From NCBI GenBank assembly GCA_947483545.1, contig CANKNP010000011.1, positions 1 to 31,896 on the forward strand: a DNA stretch of 31,896 bases, read 5' to 3'. Position numbers and translations under genes: made by a program. The stretch is from Deltaproteobacteria bacterium (lineage in GTDB: Bacteria > Myxococcota > UBA796 > SXON01). Each line of letters opens with the position of its first letter. Position 1 is the stretch's first letter. The notes under the pieces were generated by a model. It saw only the letters and a program-made list of their open reading frames with translations. It was not told the DNA's origin and did not search any database. Positions 22,951-29,746 of the stretch are shown here, piece after piece.

Positions 22951-25107
22951 CTACTTGCAGCTCGTCGTCGTCCCCGTGATCGAGCAACTGTAGTGCTTTC
23001 CGCCGGAGACCGGGTAGCTCGTCGCGGTCAACCCCCCCTTCGGGTACATCTTGCAGTCCCCGCTGGTCGGCACGTTCGCCACGCTCGCGGACCCTCCGCT
23101 CACGCTTCCTTGCCCCGCAAAATCACCGCATCGAACCTCGATTTTCATCGGCGCTGGTGTGGTCGTGAACGTCACGCTCACCGTGCCCTTGTCGGACTTC
23201 GGCGCGGCGGGGACGGCGGCGGTCGTGGTCGTGCTCTTGGGCTTGTTGGTTGGGGCCTTGGGTGCGGCGGCCACCACGCGTGGGGCGGCGGTGTCGTCCT
23301 GCCGCTTCTTCTGGACCGGGGGAGGGGGCGCGGCCGCGGCCACCGTTTCGGTCGGCTTTTCGGCGTCCTGGCTGAACTTCCAAAATGCGACGGCGAGGAA
23401 ACACAGCAGGAGGCCAGCGCCCAGGCCGCCGACGGCCACCATGAAGGCGAGCACGCGGAAGGACTGCACCCGGGACTCGGCGTTCGCAGCGGGGGGCGGC
23501 GGCTGCTGGGCACCGGCGGTCTGGAATGGGGTCTGAGCGGCCCCGTAGCCGACCGTCGGACCCTGAATTCCCGCCATCGACTGCGCAGGCTGCATCAACG
23601 ACTGCGCGGGCTGGTGCACCACCGACTGCGCGGGCGTGAACGGCCGGGGTCCGGCTTGAGGGGGCGTCATCGGTGGCCCGCTCGGCGCCGAGGACTTCGC
23701 GCGCTCCGCCTTGGGTGCGGGGATCGCGAAGAACGCGGTCGCGCTGTGGTCTCCTTGCACCTCGCGCTCGTCGGCGTTCTCGTTCAACGGGACCATCGGC
23801 AGCATGCCGTTCTCGTCCGCGCTCCTCGCGCCGGTCGGCTTCTTCCCGTTCGCCGGGGGCGATGCGGGCCGCCCCTTGACCGACGGCGGAACGATCACCT
23901 CGTCGTCGGCCTTTGCCGCCGCTGAGGCCGACCGCGGCACGATCTTGGGCGTCAGGCGAGGCCCAGCGGGTGGTGCGATCGACCTCCGCACCGGCTCGGG
24001 CTCCGGCTCTGGTTCTGGCGCGCGAGCGACCCTCCGCACCGGCACGGGGGCCTTGCCCACGGGCTCAGCCTCCTTCTCCAGCGACTCCTTCAGGCGTTCT
24101 TCGATGCTTTTGCGCGGCGGGTTCGACATAGCGCGGCCCCCTTGTGGGTTCTTGGGATCCGGGGCTTCGGGCAGCGGCTTGACGCTCCCGAAGTAGAAGC
24201 TGCAGAATTCTTGGAGATAGGCGCCGCGGTCCTTGTAGAGCTGGCGCCGCAGGTCGACGAGCAGGTCCTGGCCGGTCTGGTAGCGGTTGCGCGGACGGGC
24301 TTGAAGGAGGCGGGTGACGATGCTGCCGAGCCCTGGGAGTCGGACCTCCAGCTCGCGAACAGGCTCGGTCAGCTGCCCCGACTCGATCGCCCCGTAGATG
24401 GCAGCCAGCGGGTCGGGGGCGTTCAGGGGGACCCGATACGCCGGCCTTGCCATCAGCAGCTCGTACATGATCAGGCCCAACGCGAACAGATCCGTCCGGT
24501 GGTCGATCTCCTCGCCCCTGGCTTGCTCCGGCGCCATGTAGATCGGCGTGCCCCGGACCCTCGACTTGTCTTCGCGCGCAAAGTCGGCGTTCTCCACCCT
24601 CGCGAGCCCGAAGTCGAGGATCTTCACCTCTCCCGCGGGCGTCAGCATCACGTTTTCGGGCTTCAAGTCCCGGTGGACGAGCTTGAGCGACTCCCCGTTG
24701 TCCGCCGGCGTGGTGCTCGCCTGGTAGAGCGCGTCGGCCACCTCGCACGCGATCTCGACGGCGGCCTCGGTGAATACCTGCTCGCGCTTCTCGACGCAGG
24801 CATCGAGCACCTGCCGTAGCGTCGCGCCGTGCACGTACTCCATCACGACGGCCTGCTCGTCCTCCAGGTACTCAAACACCCGCACCACGCTGCGATGTTT
24901 GACCTGGTCCAGGAGCGCGAACTCCTGAAGCAGGAGCCGCACGGACTCCGCGTCCCGCGCGTTGTGCAGCCGCTTGATGGCCACCATCCTCGCCTTCGCG
25001 GGGTGCATCCCGCGGGCGGGGGTCTCCCCAAAACAGAGGCTCACCGTGCCGAAATGGCCGGATCCAAGCTCCCTTAGGATCTCATATTGGCAGATGAAGT
25101 CGGGCAA
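22951..25107 (-). CDS. Large membrane-spanning Hanks-type Ser/Thr protein kinase
   Basis: A 718-aa protein. The N-terminal kinase domain has the Gly loop LGSGHFGTV, Lys45 (VAIKRLH), catalytic HRDLKPEN with D147, DFG at 165-167 and GTPIYMAPEQ; it is complete. Residues about 330-550 are a long Pro/Ala-rich, poorly structured region with repeated MQPAQS-type segments. One membrane helix lies at about 552-576. The outer part has a Thr/Ala/Pro-rich linker and a small Cys-containing beta domain (about 639-718; IEVRCGDFAGQG, SGDCKMYPKG, HYSCSITGTTTSCK) resembling PEGA-like modules. It is probably a sensor that reads an envelope signal. The start is a TTG at 25107. It lies upstream of the secreted-protein operon, in the same direction. 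Confidence 0.92.
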   Translation of the reverse strand: MPDFICQYEILRELGSGHFGTVSLCFGETPARGMHPAKARMVAIKRLHNARDAESVRLLLQEFALLDQVKHRSVVRVFEYLEDEQAVVMEYVHGATLRQVLDACVEKREQVFTEAAVEIACEVADALYQASTTPADNGESLKLVHRDLKPENVMLTPAGEVKILDFGLARVENADFAREDKSRVRGTPIYMAPEQARGEEIDHRTDLFALGLIMYELLMARPAYRVPLNAPDPLAAIYGAIESGQLTEPVRELEVRLPGLGSIVTRLLQARPRNRYQTGQDLLVDLRRQLYKDRGAYLQEFCSFYFGSVKPLPEAPDPKNPQGGRAMSNPPRKSIEERLKESLEKEAEPVGKAPVPVRRVARAPEPEPEPEPVRRSIAPPAGPRLTPKIVPRSASAAAKADDEVIVPPSVKGRPASPPANGKKPTGARSADENGMLPMVPLNENADEREVQGDHSATAFFAIPAPKAERAKSSAPSGPPMTPPQAGPRPFTPAQSVVHQPAQSLMQPAQSMAGIQGPTVGYGAAQTPFQTAGAQQPPPPAANAESRVQSFRVLAFMVAVGGLGAGLLLCFLAVAFWKFSQDAEKPTETVAAAAPPPPVQKKRQDDTAAPRVVAAAPKAPTNKPKSTTTTAAVPAAPKSDKGTVSVTFTTTPAPMKIEVRCGDFAGQGSVSGGSASVANVPTSGDCKMYPKGGLTATSYPVSGGKHYSCSITGTTTSCK

Positions 25108-25115
25108 TGGGTCTC

Positions 25116-25193
25116 GGGCTTTACAGGGCTACGGTGCGATCCTACGCATGTAGTCGCCTAGGGGCAACGGTGCGGATCGGGCAGGGCTTACAG
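25116..25193. promoter_or_regulatory. Paired direct repeats in divergent kinase/hotdog promoter region
   Basis: GGGCTTTACAG (25116-25126) and ACGGTGCGATC (25131-25141) recur as ACGGTGCGGATC (25167-25178) and GGGCTTACAG (25184-25193). Each pair differs by one inserted base, and the order is reversed. They lie between the divergent starts at 25107 and 25211 and look like operator half-sites. Confidence 0.4.
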
Positions 25194-25210
25194 ATGATAC
25201 CTCCCGCCCA

Positions 25211-25690
25211 ATGTCCGTCCCCCCCGACTTTGCCGAACACTGCCTGTACGCCCCAGACTGCTGGTTCGTCGATGCGGTCGAGCACATCGACGCCGAGCGC
25301 GTCCGCGTCCGCACCGACACCACCCAACTGGGCCCCTTCGTAGCGGCGCAAGTCGAGCGGCGCGGGCACCCCAAGCACGTCCCCGGCGCCGTCATGGTGC
25401 AGCTCACGGGCACGCTGGGCAGCCTTCACGCGGTCTACGGGCTCGGGTTGCGCGACCACGTCGGCTACGGAACGCACATTCGAAGCGCCAGGTTCCCCGG
25501 TCTCGGGCGGATTGGCCCCGCGATGTGGGCCGAACTTCGATGTACGCGGGTGAGGAAGCTGCGCGGGCGGGTCTTCGTGGAGTACGCCTTCGAGTTCTGG
25601 CAGGAGGGGCCGTCTGCGCCCGTCCAGATCTACGTCAGCGAGCAATCGGCGATTTGGATGCCGGGGGAGCTCGCCGAGACGTCGACGTGA
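25211..25690 (+). CDS. Hotdog-fold (FabA/FabZ-like) protein
   Basis: A 159-aa protein with a hotdog-like pattern: a CWFVDAVEHIDAERVRVRTD strand, HVPGAVMVQLTGTLGSLHAVY in the position of the FabZ HFPG..PGV.. helix, then GYGTHIRSARFPGLGRIGPAMWAELRC and the FVEYAFEFW strand. The usual FabZ catalytic His and Glu arrangement is not conserved in the expected form (HVPGAVMVQ), so dehydratase activity is uncertain; a thioesterase or acyl-binding role is possible. The ATG at 25211 lacks a ribosome site. The next gene starts 25 nt after its stop. Confidence 0.7.
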   Translation: MSVPPDFAEHCLYAPDCWFVDAVEHIDAERVRVRTDTTQLGPFVAAQVERRGHPKHVPGAVMVQLTGTLGSLHAVYGLGLRDHVGYGTHIRSARFPGLGRIGPAMWAELRCTRVRKLRGRVFVEYAFEFWQEGPSAPVQIYVSEQSAIWMPGELAETST

Positions 25691-25715
25691 TGGGCGCGGC
25701 GAGGAACTTCGGGGC

Positions 25716-26747
25716 ATGAGCACTCGTCGCTGGGCGCTATTCCCGCTCGCCGCCTCCTGCGCACTGGGCACCACGGCAAGCGAGGTGGCCGTCGGGCTCT
25801 CGCTCCTCGTCACGTTGTGGGTGATCGCCAAGCGGGAGCCGATCCAGGTGCTCGGCGGGCAAACCACCTGGGCGTACGCCCTCCTCTGGCTCCTCATGGT
25901 CCCGATCACCGGGGACCTTCGCGAGGGCCTCGGGCACATCTGGCCGATCGCGCCGTTGCTTACGATCCCGATGTTGCGTGGCGGCGCCGATCCGCCGGAC
26001 CTGGGCCTGCGCCTGGGGCTCTGGCTGGCGGCGGGCGTGGGCGCCTGGGCCGCGATCCAGGGGCTCTCCGGGGAAGCGACGGGGCCGTTCTCGCACCACC
26101 TGACCCTGGCCTATGCGCTGCTGCCGCCGCTTGGGGTGGCCTTGCACCGTCGCAGTTGGCTTGCCCTGCCTCTCGCGCTCGGCGTGATGGGGAGCCGATC
26201 GTCGGGGGCCGTCGTCGCTTTGGGCGTGACGGTCTTGCTCGGGATTTGGGCAGCGGCCACTCCGCTTCGGTGCTGGCGGCGGGCCCCCTCGCTCGCGCTC
26301 CTGGGGATGGCGCTCACCGTGGCGGCATTGCCCTTCGCGGCTCGATCCGAGCTGCATGAGCGGGCGATCTTGTGGACCGGCGGGCTCCAGGTCGGCACCA
26401 CCGCGCCCGCCGGACCGGGGGGTTACGGCGCTGCAAGCGCTCCATACTACGACCGGTTGGAAGCTGGTTTCTGGTTCCCGAACCACGCCCACGACAGCGC
26501 CGTCCAAATCCTCGCCGTGCTGGGGCCCGCAGGCTGGCTTTGCGCGCTCCTTCTGGTCACCCAGTGGTTCAAGGCCTTTGGGCCGGGCGCCGCTGCGGGC
26601 CTGGCGGGCGTGTGCGTCGGCAGCCTCACGCAGGACACCTTCGGGGACCTGGAGGTGATCCGCGCGGTCGTGATCTGGGGCGCCCTGACCGCCGCCTACC
26701 CCAAATCCCAGGACCTACGCCCGACCTCGACCACCGCCGCTGCGTAG
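25716..26747 (+). CDS. O-antigen ligase/polymerase-like membrane protein
   Basis: A 343-aa protein with about ten hydrophobic segments and one larger periplasmic loop. In that loop, SELHERAILWTGGLQV, GPGGYGAASAPYYDR and FWFPNHAHDSAVQILAVLGPAGWL follow the Wzy_C (O-antigen ligase, WaaL-like) layout of Arg, Gly-x-Gly and HAHN/HAHD elements. It would join or polymerise surface glycans at the periplasmic face. No sugar-nucleotide or LPS cluster surrounds it, apart from galU 15 kb away. Its 3-prime end overlaps the convergent eutL gene by 52 nt, the largest overlap in the window. Confidence 0.75.
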   Translation: MSTRRWALFPLAASCALGTTASEVAVGLSLLVTLWVIAKREPIQVLGGQTTWAYALLWLLMVPITGDLREGLGHIWPIAPLLTIPMLRGGADPPDLGLRLGLWLAAGVGAWAAIQGLSGEATGPFSHHLTLAYALLPPLGVALHRRSWLALPLALGVMGSRSSGAVVALGVTVLLGIWAAATPLRCWRRAPSLALLGMALTVAALPFAARSELHERAILWTGGLQVGTTAPAGPGGYGAASAPYYDRLEAGFWFPNHAHDSAVQILAVLGPAGWLCALLLVTQWFKAFGPGAAAGLAGVCVGSLTQDTFGDLEVIRAVVIWGALTAAYPKSQDLRPTSTTAAA

Positions 26748-27355
26748 GCCTCCGCCGCCGCCTGACACTCCGGCAGATCCCCCGAGAGCCAAGCCGCCGC
26801 AAAGTTGGTCTCCGTCGGCGGGGTGAAGATCCGGGCCGCCCGCACGCTCGCCGCTTTCAACGCGGCGTCCAGCGCGATCGTGTGCTCCATCGGCGGGGCC
26901 ACGAGGTACGCCATCGGCTGGCCGACGCCGAGCCCTGCCTGGGCCGACAGATAGCGGCCCAGCGACGCGATCACGTGCGGAAAAACCGTGATGGTGCCGG
27001 CGTCGTTGGCCTTGTAGAAGCAGGCGTCATGCTCCAGGCAGCGGATCAGGGCGTGAAGGCCGGCGTCCACATCCGCCATGTCGGCGCCGGCGATGACCCC
27101 AAGGATCTCGCCGGACAACGCCCCCGAAGCGTGGGCGGAGCCTGCATAGAACGACTTTGCGAAGACCACATCCACGCTGGCGTTCTTCGTGGCCTCGTCG
27201 AGCGCGACGTAGGTGGGATCGTCTTGATCGACGGTTACCAGGCCGAGGGCGGCGTGGCGCGAGGGGTCAGCCCCGTACGCGGTCAACAGGGCGGGGTCGG
27301 CGCCGGGCAGGCGACGCACGGAGAGCACGCGCGGAACGATGCGATCGAGGATCAT
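26696..27355 (-). CDS. eutL: Ethanolamine microcompartment shell protein EutL
   Basis: A 219-aa protein, the usual EutL length. EutL is a tandem-BMC-domain trimer with a central, gateable pore in the shell of ethanolamine microcompartments. Conserved segments include DDPTYVALDEATKNASVDVVFAKSFYAGSAH, GEILGVIAGADMADVDAGLHAL, GQPMAYLVAPPMEHTIALDAALKAA and PPTETNFAAAWLSGD. The ATG at 27355 overlaps the eutC stop (ATGA), so it is coupled to eutC. No other shell gene (EutM/N/K/S type) is in this window. It ends the operon and runs into the convergent membrane-protein gene. Confidence 0.95.
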   Translation of the reverse strand: MILDRIVPRVLSVRRLPGADPALLTAYGADPSRHAALGLVTVDQDDPTYVALDEATKNASVDVVFAKSFYAGSAHASGALSGEILGVIAGADMADVDAGLHALIRCLEHDACFYKANDAGTITVFPHVIASLGRYLSAQAGLGVGQPMAYLVAPPMEHTIALDAALKAASVRAARIFTPPTETNFAAAWLSGDLPECQAAAEAYAAAVVEVGRRSWDLG

Positions 27356-28269
27356 GCCCGCTCCTTCTGGGGGGTGAACACCAGCCGGACCCGCGGCTCG
27401 GGGGCGCGGTAGCCCCCGCCGGCATCCCCGAGGTCGAGGCCCGCGAGGTTCAGCGGCACGCCGGAGGTCTTCTGGTCGAGCATCGCGCCGGCGAGCACGG
27501 ACAGCCGGAGGGCAGCCTGCTCCGGCGGAGCGCCGCGCGCGTGGATGTTCGACATCATGTTGCGGTCCCCGTCGCTCTTGCCGATGCGCGGCCCATAGAC
27601 GAGGTAGGCGGAGAGCCCGTCGCCCGTGCCCAATCCCGGGCGTTCGCCCAGCAGGATGGCAGCGACCCTGGCCTGCACGGTCTCGCCGATCTCGTCCTCG
27701 AGCCAGACCCGGGCGTACCGCGCGCACATCGGCGTGCCGACGGACCAGCCGCGGGCCTCGCAGGCGCGGGTGAAATGCGCGAGCAGGTCTTTGCCGGCGC
27801 CCATGCACGCGACTGCGGAGAGGCCGTCCGCCAGGATGGGCTGGATGTCCACGCCCTTCCGGGCTTTTTCCTGGAGCCGCGCGAGGGACGGAGCGTCCAG
27901 CCGGCGGCCGAGATCCGGCCGGAGCAGGAATTCCCGGTGGGACGTGACGCGGGAGGAGAGCGGCAAAAGACCGTTCTTCTCGGCCCAGTCCTCGGGCAGC
28001 TCGGTGCCGACGGCCGCGTGGGCAACCGCCAGCTCGGCCTGAAACTGCAGCACCACGTCGGTGGCGTAGCGGGTGCCGACGTGGCCGATGCCAACCAGGG
28101 CGGTCGTGTGCCGCGCGGCCTGATCGGCATAGCGACTGCGGTGCTTCGGAGAAGGGAAAACCCGCGCGGGGGGGTAGGGGATCTCCGGAACCGGAGGGGC
28201 TGGGGGCAATGGATCCGAAGCGCCCAACTTGACGCGCAGGTCCTCGATCATCGCGCGGGTGAAGCTCAT
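27352..28269 (-). CDS. eutC: Ethanolamine ammonia-lyase small subunit EutC
   Basis: A 305-aa protein, the light chain of B12-dependent ethanolamine ammonia-lyase, which converts ethanolamine to acetaldehyde and ammonia. Family segments are seen: LFQ-type QFQAELAVAHAAVGTELP, LLPLSSRVTSHREFLLRPDLGRRL, IQPILADGLSAVA, GERPGLGTGDGLSAYLVYGPRIGKSDGDRNMMSNIHARG and the C-terminal KTSGVPLNL. The GERPGL and SCY-like segments contribute to cobalamin binding in the family. Start and stop overlap eutB and eutL by 4 nt each. Confidence 0.96.
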   Translation of the reverse strand: MSFTRAMIEDLRVKLGASDPLPPAPPVPEIPYPPARVFPSPKHRSRYADQAARHTTALVGIGHVGTRYATDVVLQFQAELAVAHAAVGTELPEDWAEKNGLLPLSSRVTSHREFLLRPDLGRRLDAPSLARLQEKARKGVDIQPILADGLSAVACMGAGKDLLAHFTRACEARGWSVGTPMCARYARVWLEDEIGETVQARVAAILLGERPGLGTGDGLSAYLVYGPRIGKSDGDRNMMSNIHARGAPPEQAALRLSVLAGAMLDQKTSGVPLNLAGLDLGDAGGGYRAPEPRVRLVFTPQKERA

Positions 28270-29627
28270 TTCAGAACCCCGGGGTCGCCAAACCGCTCGC
28301 CGGGCTTGCCCCCGTCCATGATGCCCACCTCGTTCAGCCAGGCGTCAAACTCCGGCGCGGGGCGCTTGCCCAGCAGCCCCCGCACCGACGGGATGTCGTG
28401 AAACGACGTGCTCTGGTAGTTCAGCATGATGTCATCCCCGACCGGCATCGACATCAGGTAGGTGCACCCTGCTGCGCCCAAGAGCACCTTCAAGCACTCC
28501 AGTTCGTCCTGGCTCATGCGCGCGTGGTACGTGAAGCACGCGTCGCACCCCATCGGCAGGCCCATCAACTTGCCCATGAAGTGGTCCTCCAACCCCGCGC
28601 GCGTGATCTGCGGCCCGTCCTCCAGATACTCCGGGCCGATGAACCCGACGACGGTGTTGACCAGGAAGGGCTTGTATCTCCGCGCGAAGCCATAACAACG
28701 CGCTTCCAACGTCACTTGGTCGGCGCCATGGTGCGCGTCAGACGACAGCGCGCTCCCCTGGCCCGTCTCAAAATACATGACGTTGGGACCCCGGTTGCTG
28801 GTCTTCGCCTTCATCTTGGCCCAGGCCTCGTCGATGAGCGCCACCGAGATCCCGAACGCCCGGTTTCCCTTCTCGCTGCCCGCCATCGACTGGAACATCA
28901 GATCCATCGGACAGCCCAGGTCCAACGCCTTCATCTGGACCGTCACATGCGAGAGCACGCAGTGTTGGGTCGGGATGTTGTTCCTCACCCGCACCTCGTG
29001 AAGCCGCGTCAGGATTTGCGCCGTGGACTCTGGGGTGTCCGTCGCCGGGTTCACCCCGATCACCGCATCCCCGCAGCCGTACGAGAGCCCCTCTCGCGTC
29101 GAGAAAAGGATGCCCTCCACGTCGTCCGTCGGGTGGTTCGGCTGCAGCCGCGATGACAACCTGCCAGGGAGACCCAGCGTATTGTTCGCCCGGACGACGA
29201 CCTCACACTTCGCCCCCACCGTCATCAGGTCCAGGTTCGACATCAGCTTGCACGCCCCGGCCACCATCTCGGGCGTCAGGCCGGGCGAGACCGCGCGCAT
29301 CACCGGGCCGGTCGTCTTCGGATCCAGCAACCACTCGCGGAACTGGCCCACGGAAAGGTGCTTGATTGCGTTGTATGCCGCTTCGTCCAGGGTCGATTCG
29401 ACGAGGCGGGACAGCTCGTCGATCTCGTGCGGCACGACGGGGTTCGCGCGCAGATCCGCGAGCGTGAGGTCTGCGAGCACGGCCCGCGCTGCCACGCGTT
29501 CGACAGCATCCCGCGCGGAGATCCCCGCCAGATCGTCGCCGCTCTTCGGCGGGTTCGCCTTCGCGAGCACCTCTCGCACCCCGTCAAAGCGGTAGCCGGA
29601 GCCGCGGATGGAGGCGGTGAGGTTCAC
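28266..29627 (-). CDS. eutB: Ethanolamine ammonia-lyase large subunit EutB
   Basis: A 453-aa protein, the catalytic heavy chain of adenosylcobalamin-dependent ethanolamine ammonia-lyase. It has the whole family core: DPKTTGPVMRAVSPGLTPEMVAG, GRLSSRLQPNHPTDDVEGI, SYGCGDAVIGVNPATD, VQMKALDLGCPMDLMFQSMAGSEKGN, YFETGQGSALSSDAHHGADQVTLEARCYG, and MSMPVGDDIMLNYQSTSFHD. Length is normal. The start is a GTG at 29627, 7 nt after a TAAGCT hexamer and without a Shine-Dalgarno. It heads the eutBCL operon and is divergent from an MFS permease gene. Confidence 0.97.
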   Translation of the reverse strand: MNLTASIRGSGYRFDGVREVLAKANPPKSGDDLAGISARDAVERVAARAVLADLTLADLRANPVVPHEIDELSRLVESTLDEAAYNAIKHLSVGQFREWLLDPKTTGPVMRAVSPGLTPEMVAGACKLMSNLDLMTVGAKCEVVVRANNTLGLPGRLSSRLQPNHPTDDVEGILFSTREGLSYGCGDAVIGVNPATDTPESTAQILTRLHEVRVRNNIPTQHCVLSHVTVQMKALDLGCPMDLMFQSMAGSEKGNRAFGISVALIDEAWAKMKAKTSNRGPNVMYFETGQGSALSSDAHHGADQVTLEARCYGFARRYKPFLVNTVVGFIGPEYLEDGPQITRAGLEDHFMGKLMGLPMGCDACFTYHARMSQDELECLKVLLGAAGCTYLMSMPVGDDIMLNYQSTSFHDIPSVRGLLGKRPAPEFDAWLNEVGIMDGGKPGERFGDPGVLK

Positions 29628-29634
29628 GGCCGGG

Positions 29635-29662
29635 AGCTTAGCCCGCCCCGCTCTCGTGAGAG
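29635..29662 (-). promoter_or_regulatory. eutB promoter: TAAGCT hexamer and CTCTC-GT-GAGAG palindrome
   Basis: On the minus strand TAAGCT (29635-29640) precedes CCCGGCC and the GTG at 29627, another short-leader arrangement. The palindrome CTCTC-GT-GAGAG (29651-29662) lies just upstream, in the -20 to -35 zone, where an operator would overlap RNA polymerase. Confidence 0.5.
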
Positions 29663-29718
29663 TAAACGCGGGCCTCCGGTCCTCTCATGGGATTTTCGGC
29701 GGCCCTCCGCTCCGCTCG

Positions 29719-29738
29719 TGGGATTTTTCCCATATGCT
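29719..29738 (+). promoter_or_regulatory. MFS-gene promoter: TGGGA-TTTT-TCCCA hairpin and TATGCT hexamer
   Basis: TGGGA (29719-29723) and TCCCA (29728-29732) flank four T residues and directly adjoin TATGCT (29733-29738), which lies 8 nt before the ATG at 29747. A CTCATGGGATTTT-type sequence also occurs at about 29683-29695 and again, as CTCGTGGGATTTT, at 29715-29727. Confidence 0.45.
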
Positions 29739-29746
29739 CCGCCGCC

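Noticed and set aside
22429..23925. Large plus-strand reading frame opposite the kinase tail and envelope gene
   Set aside because: Arg/Gly-rich shadow of two well-supported minus-strand genes.
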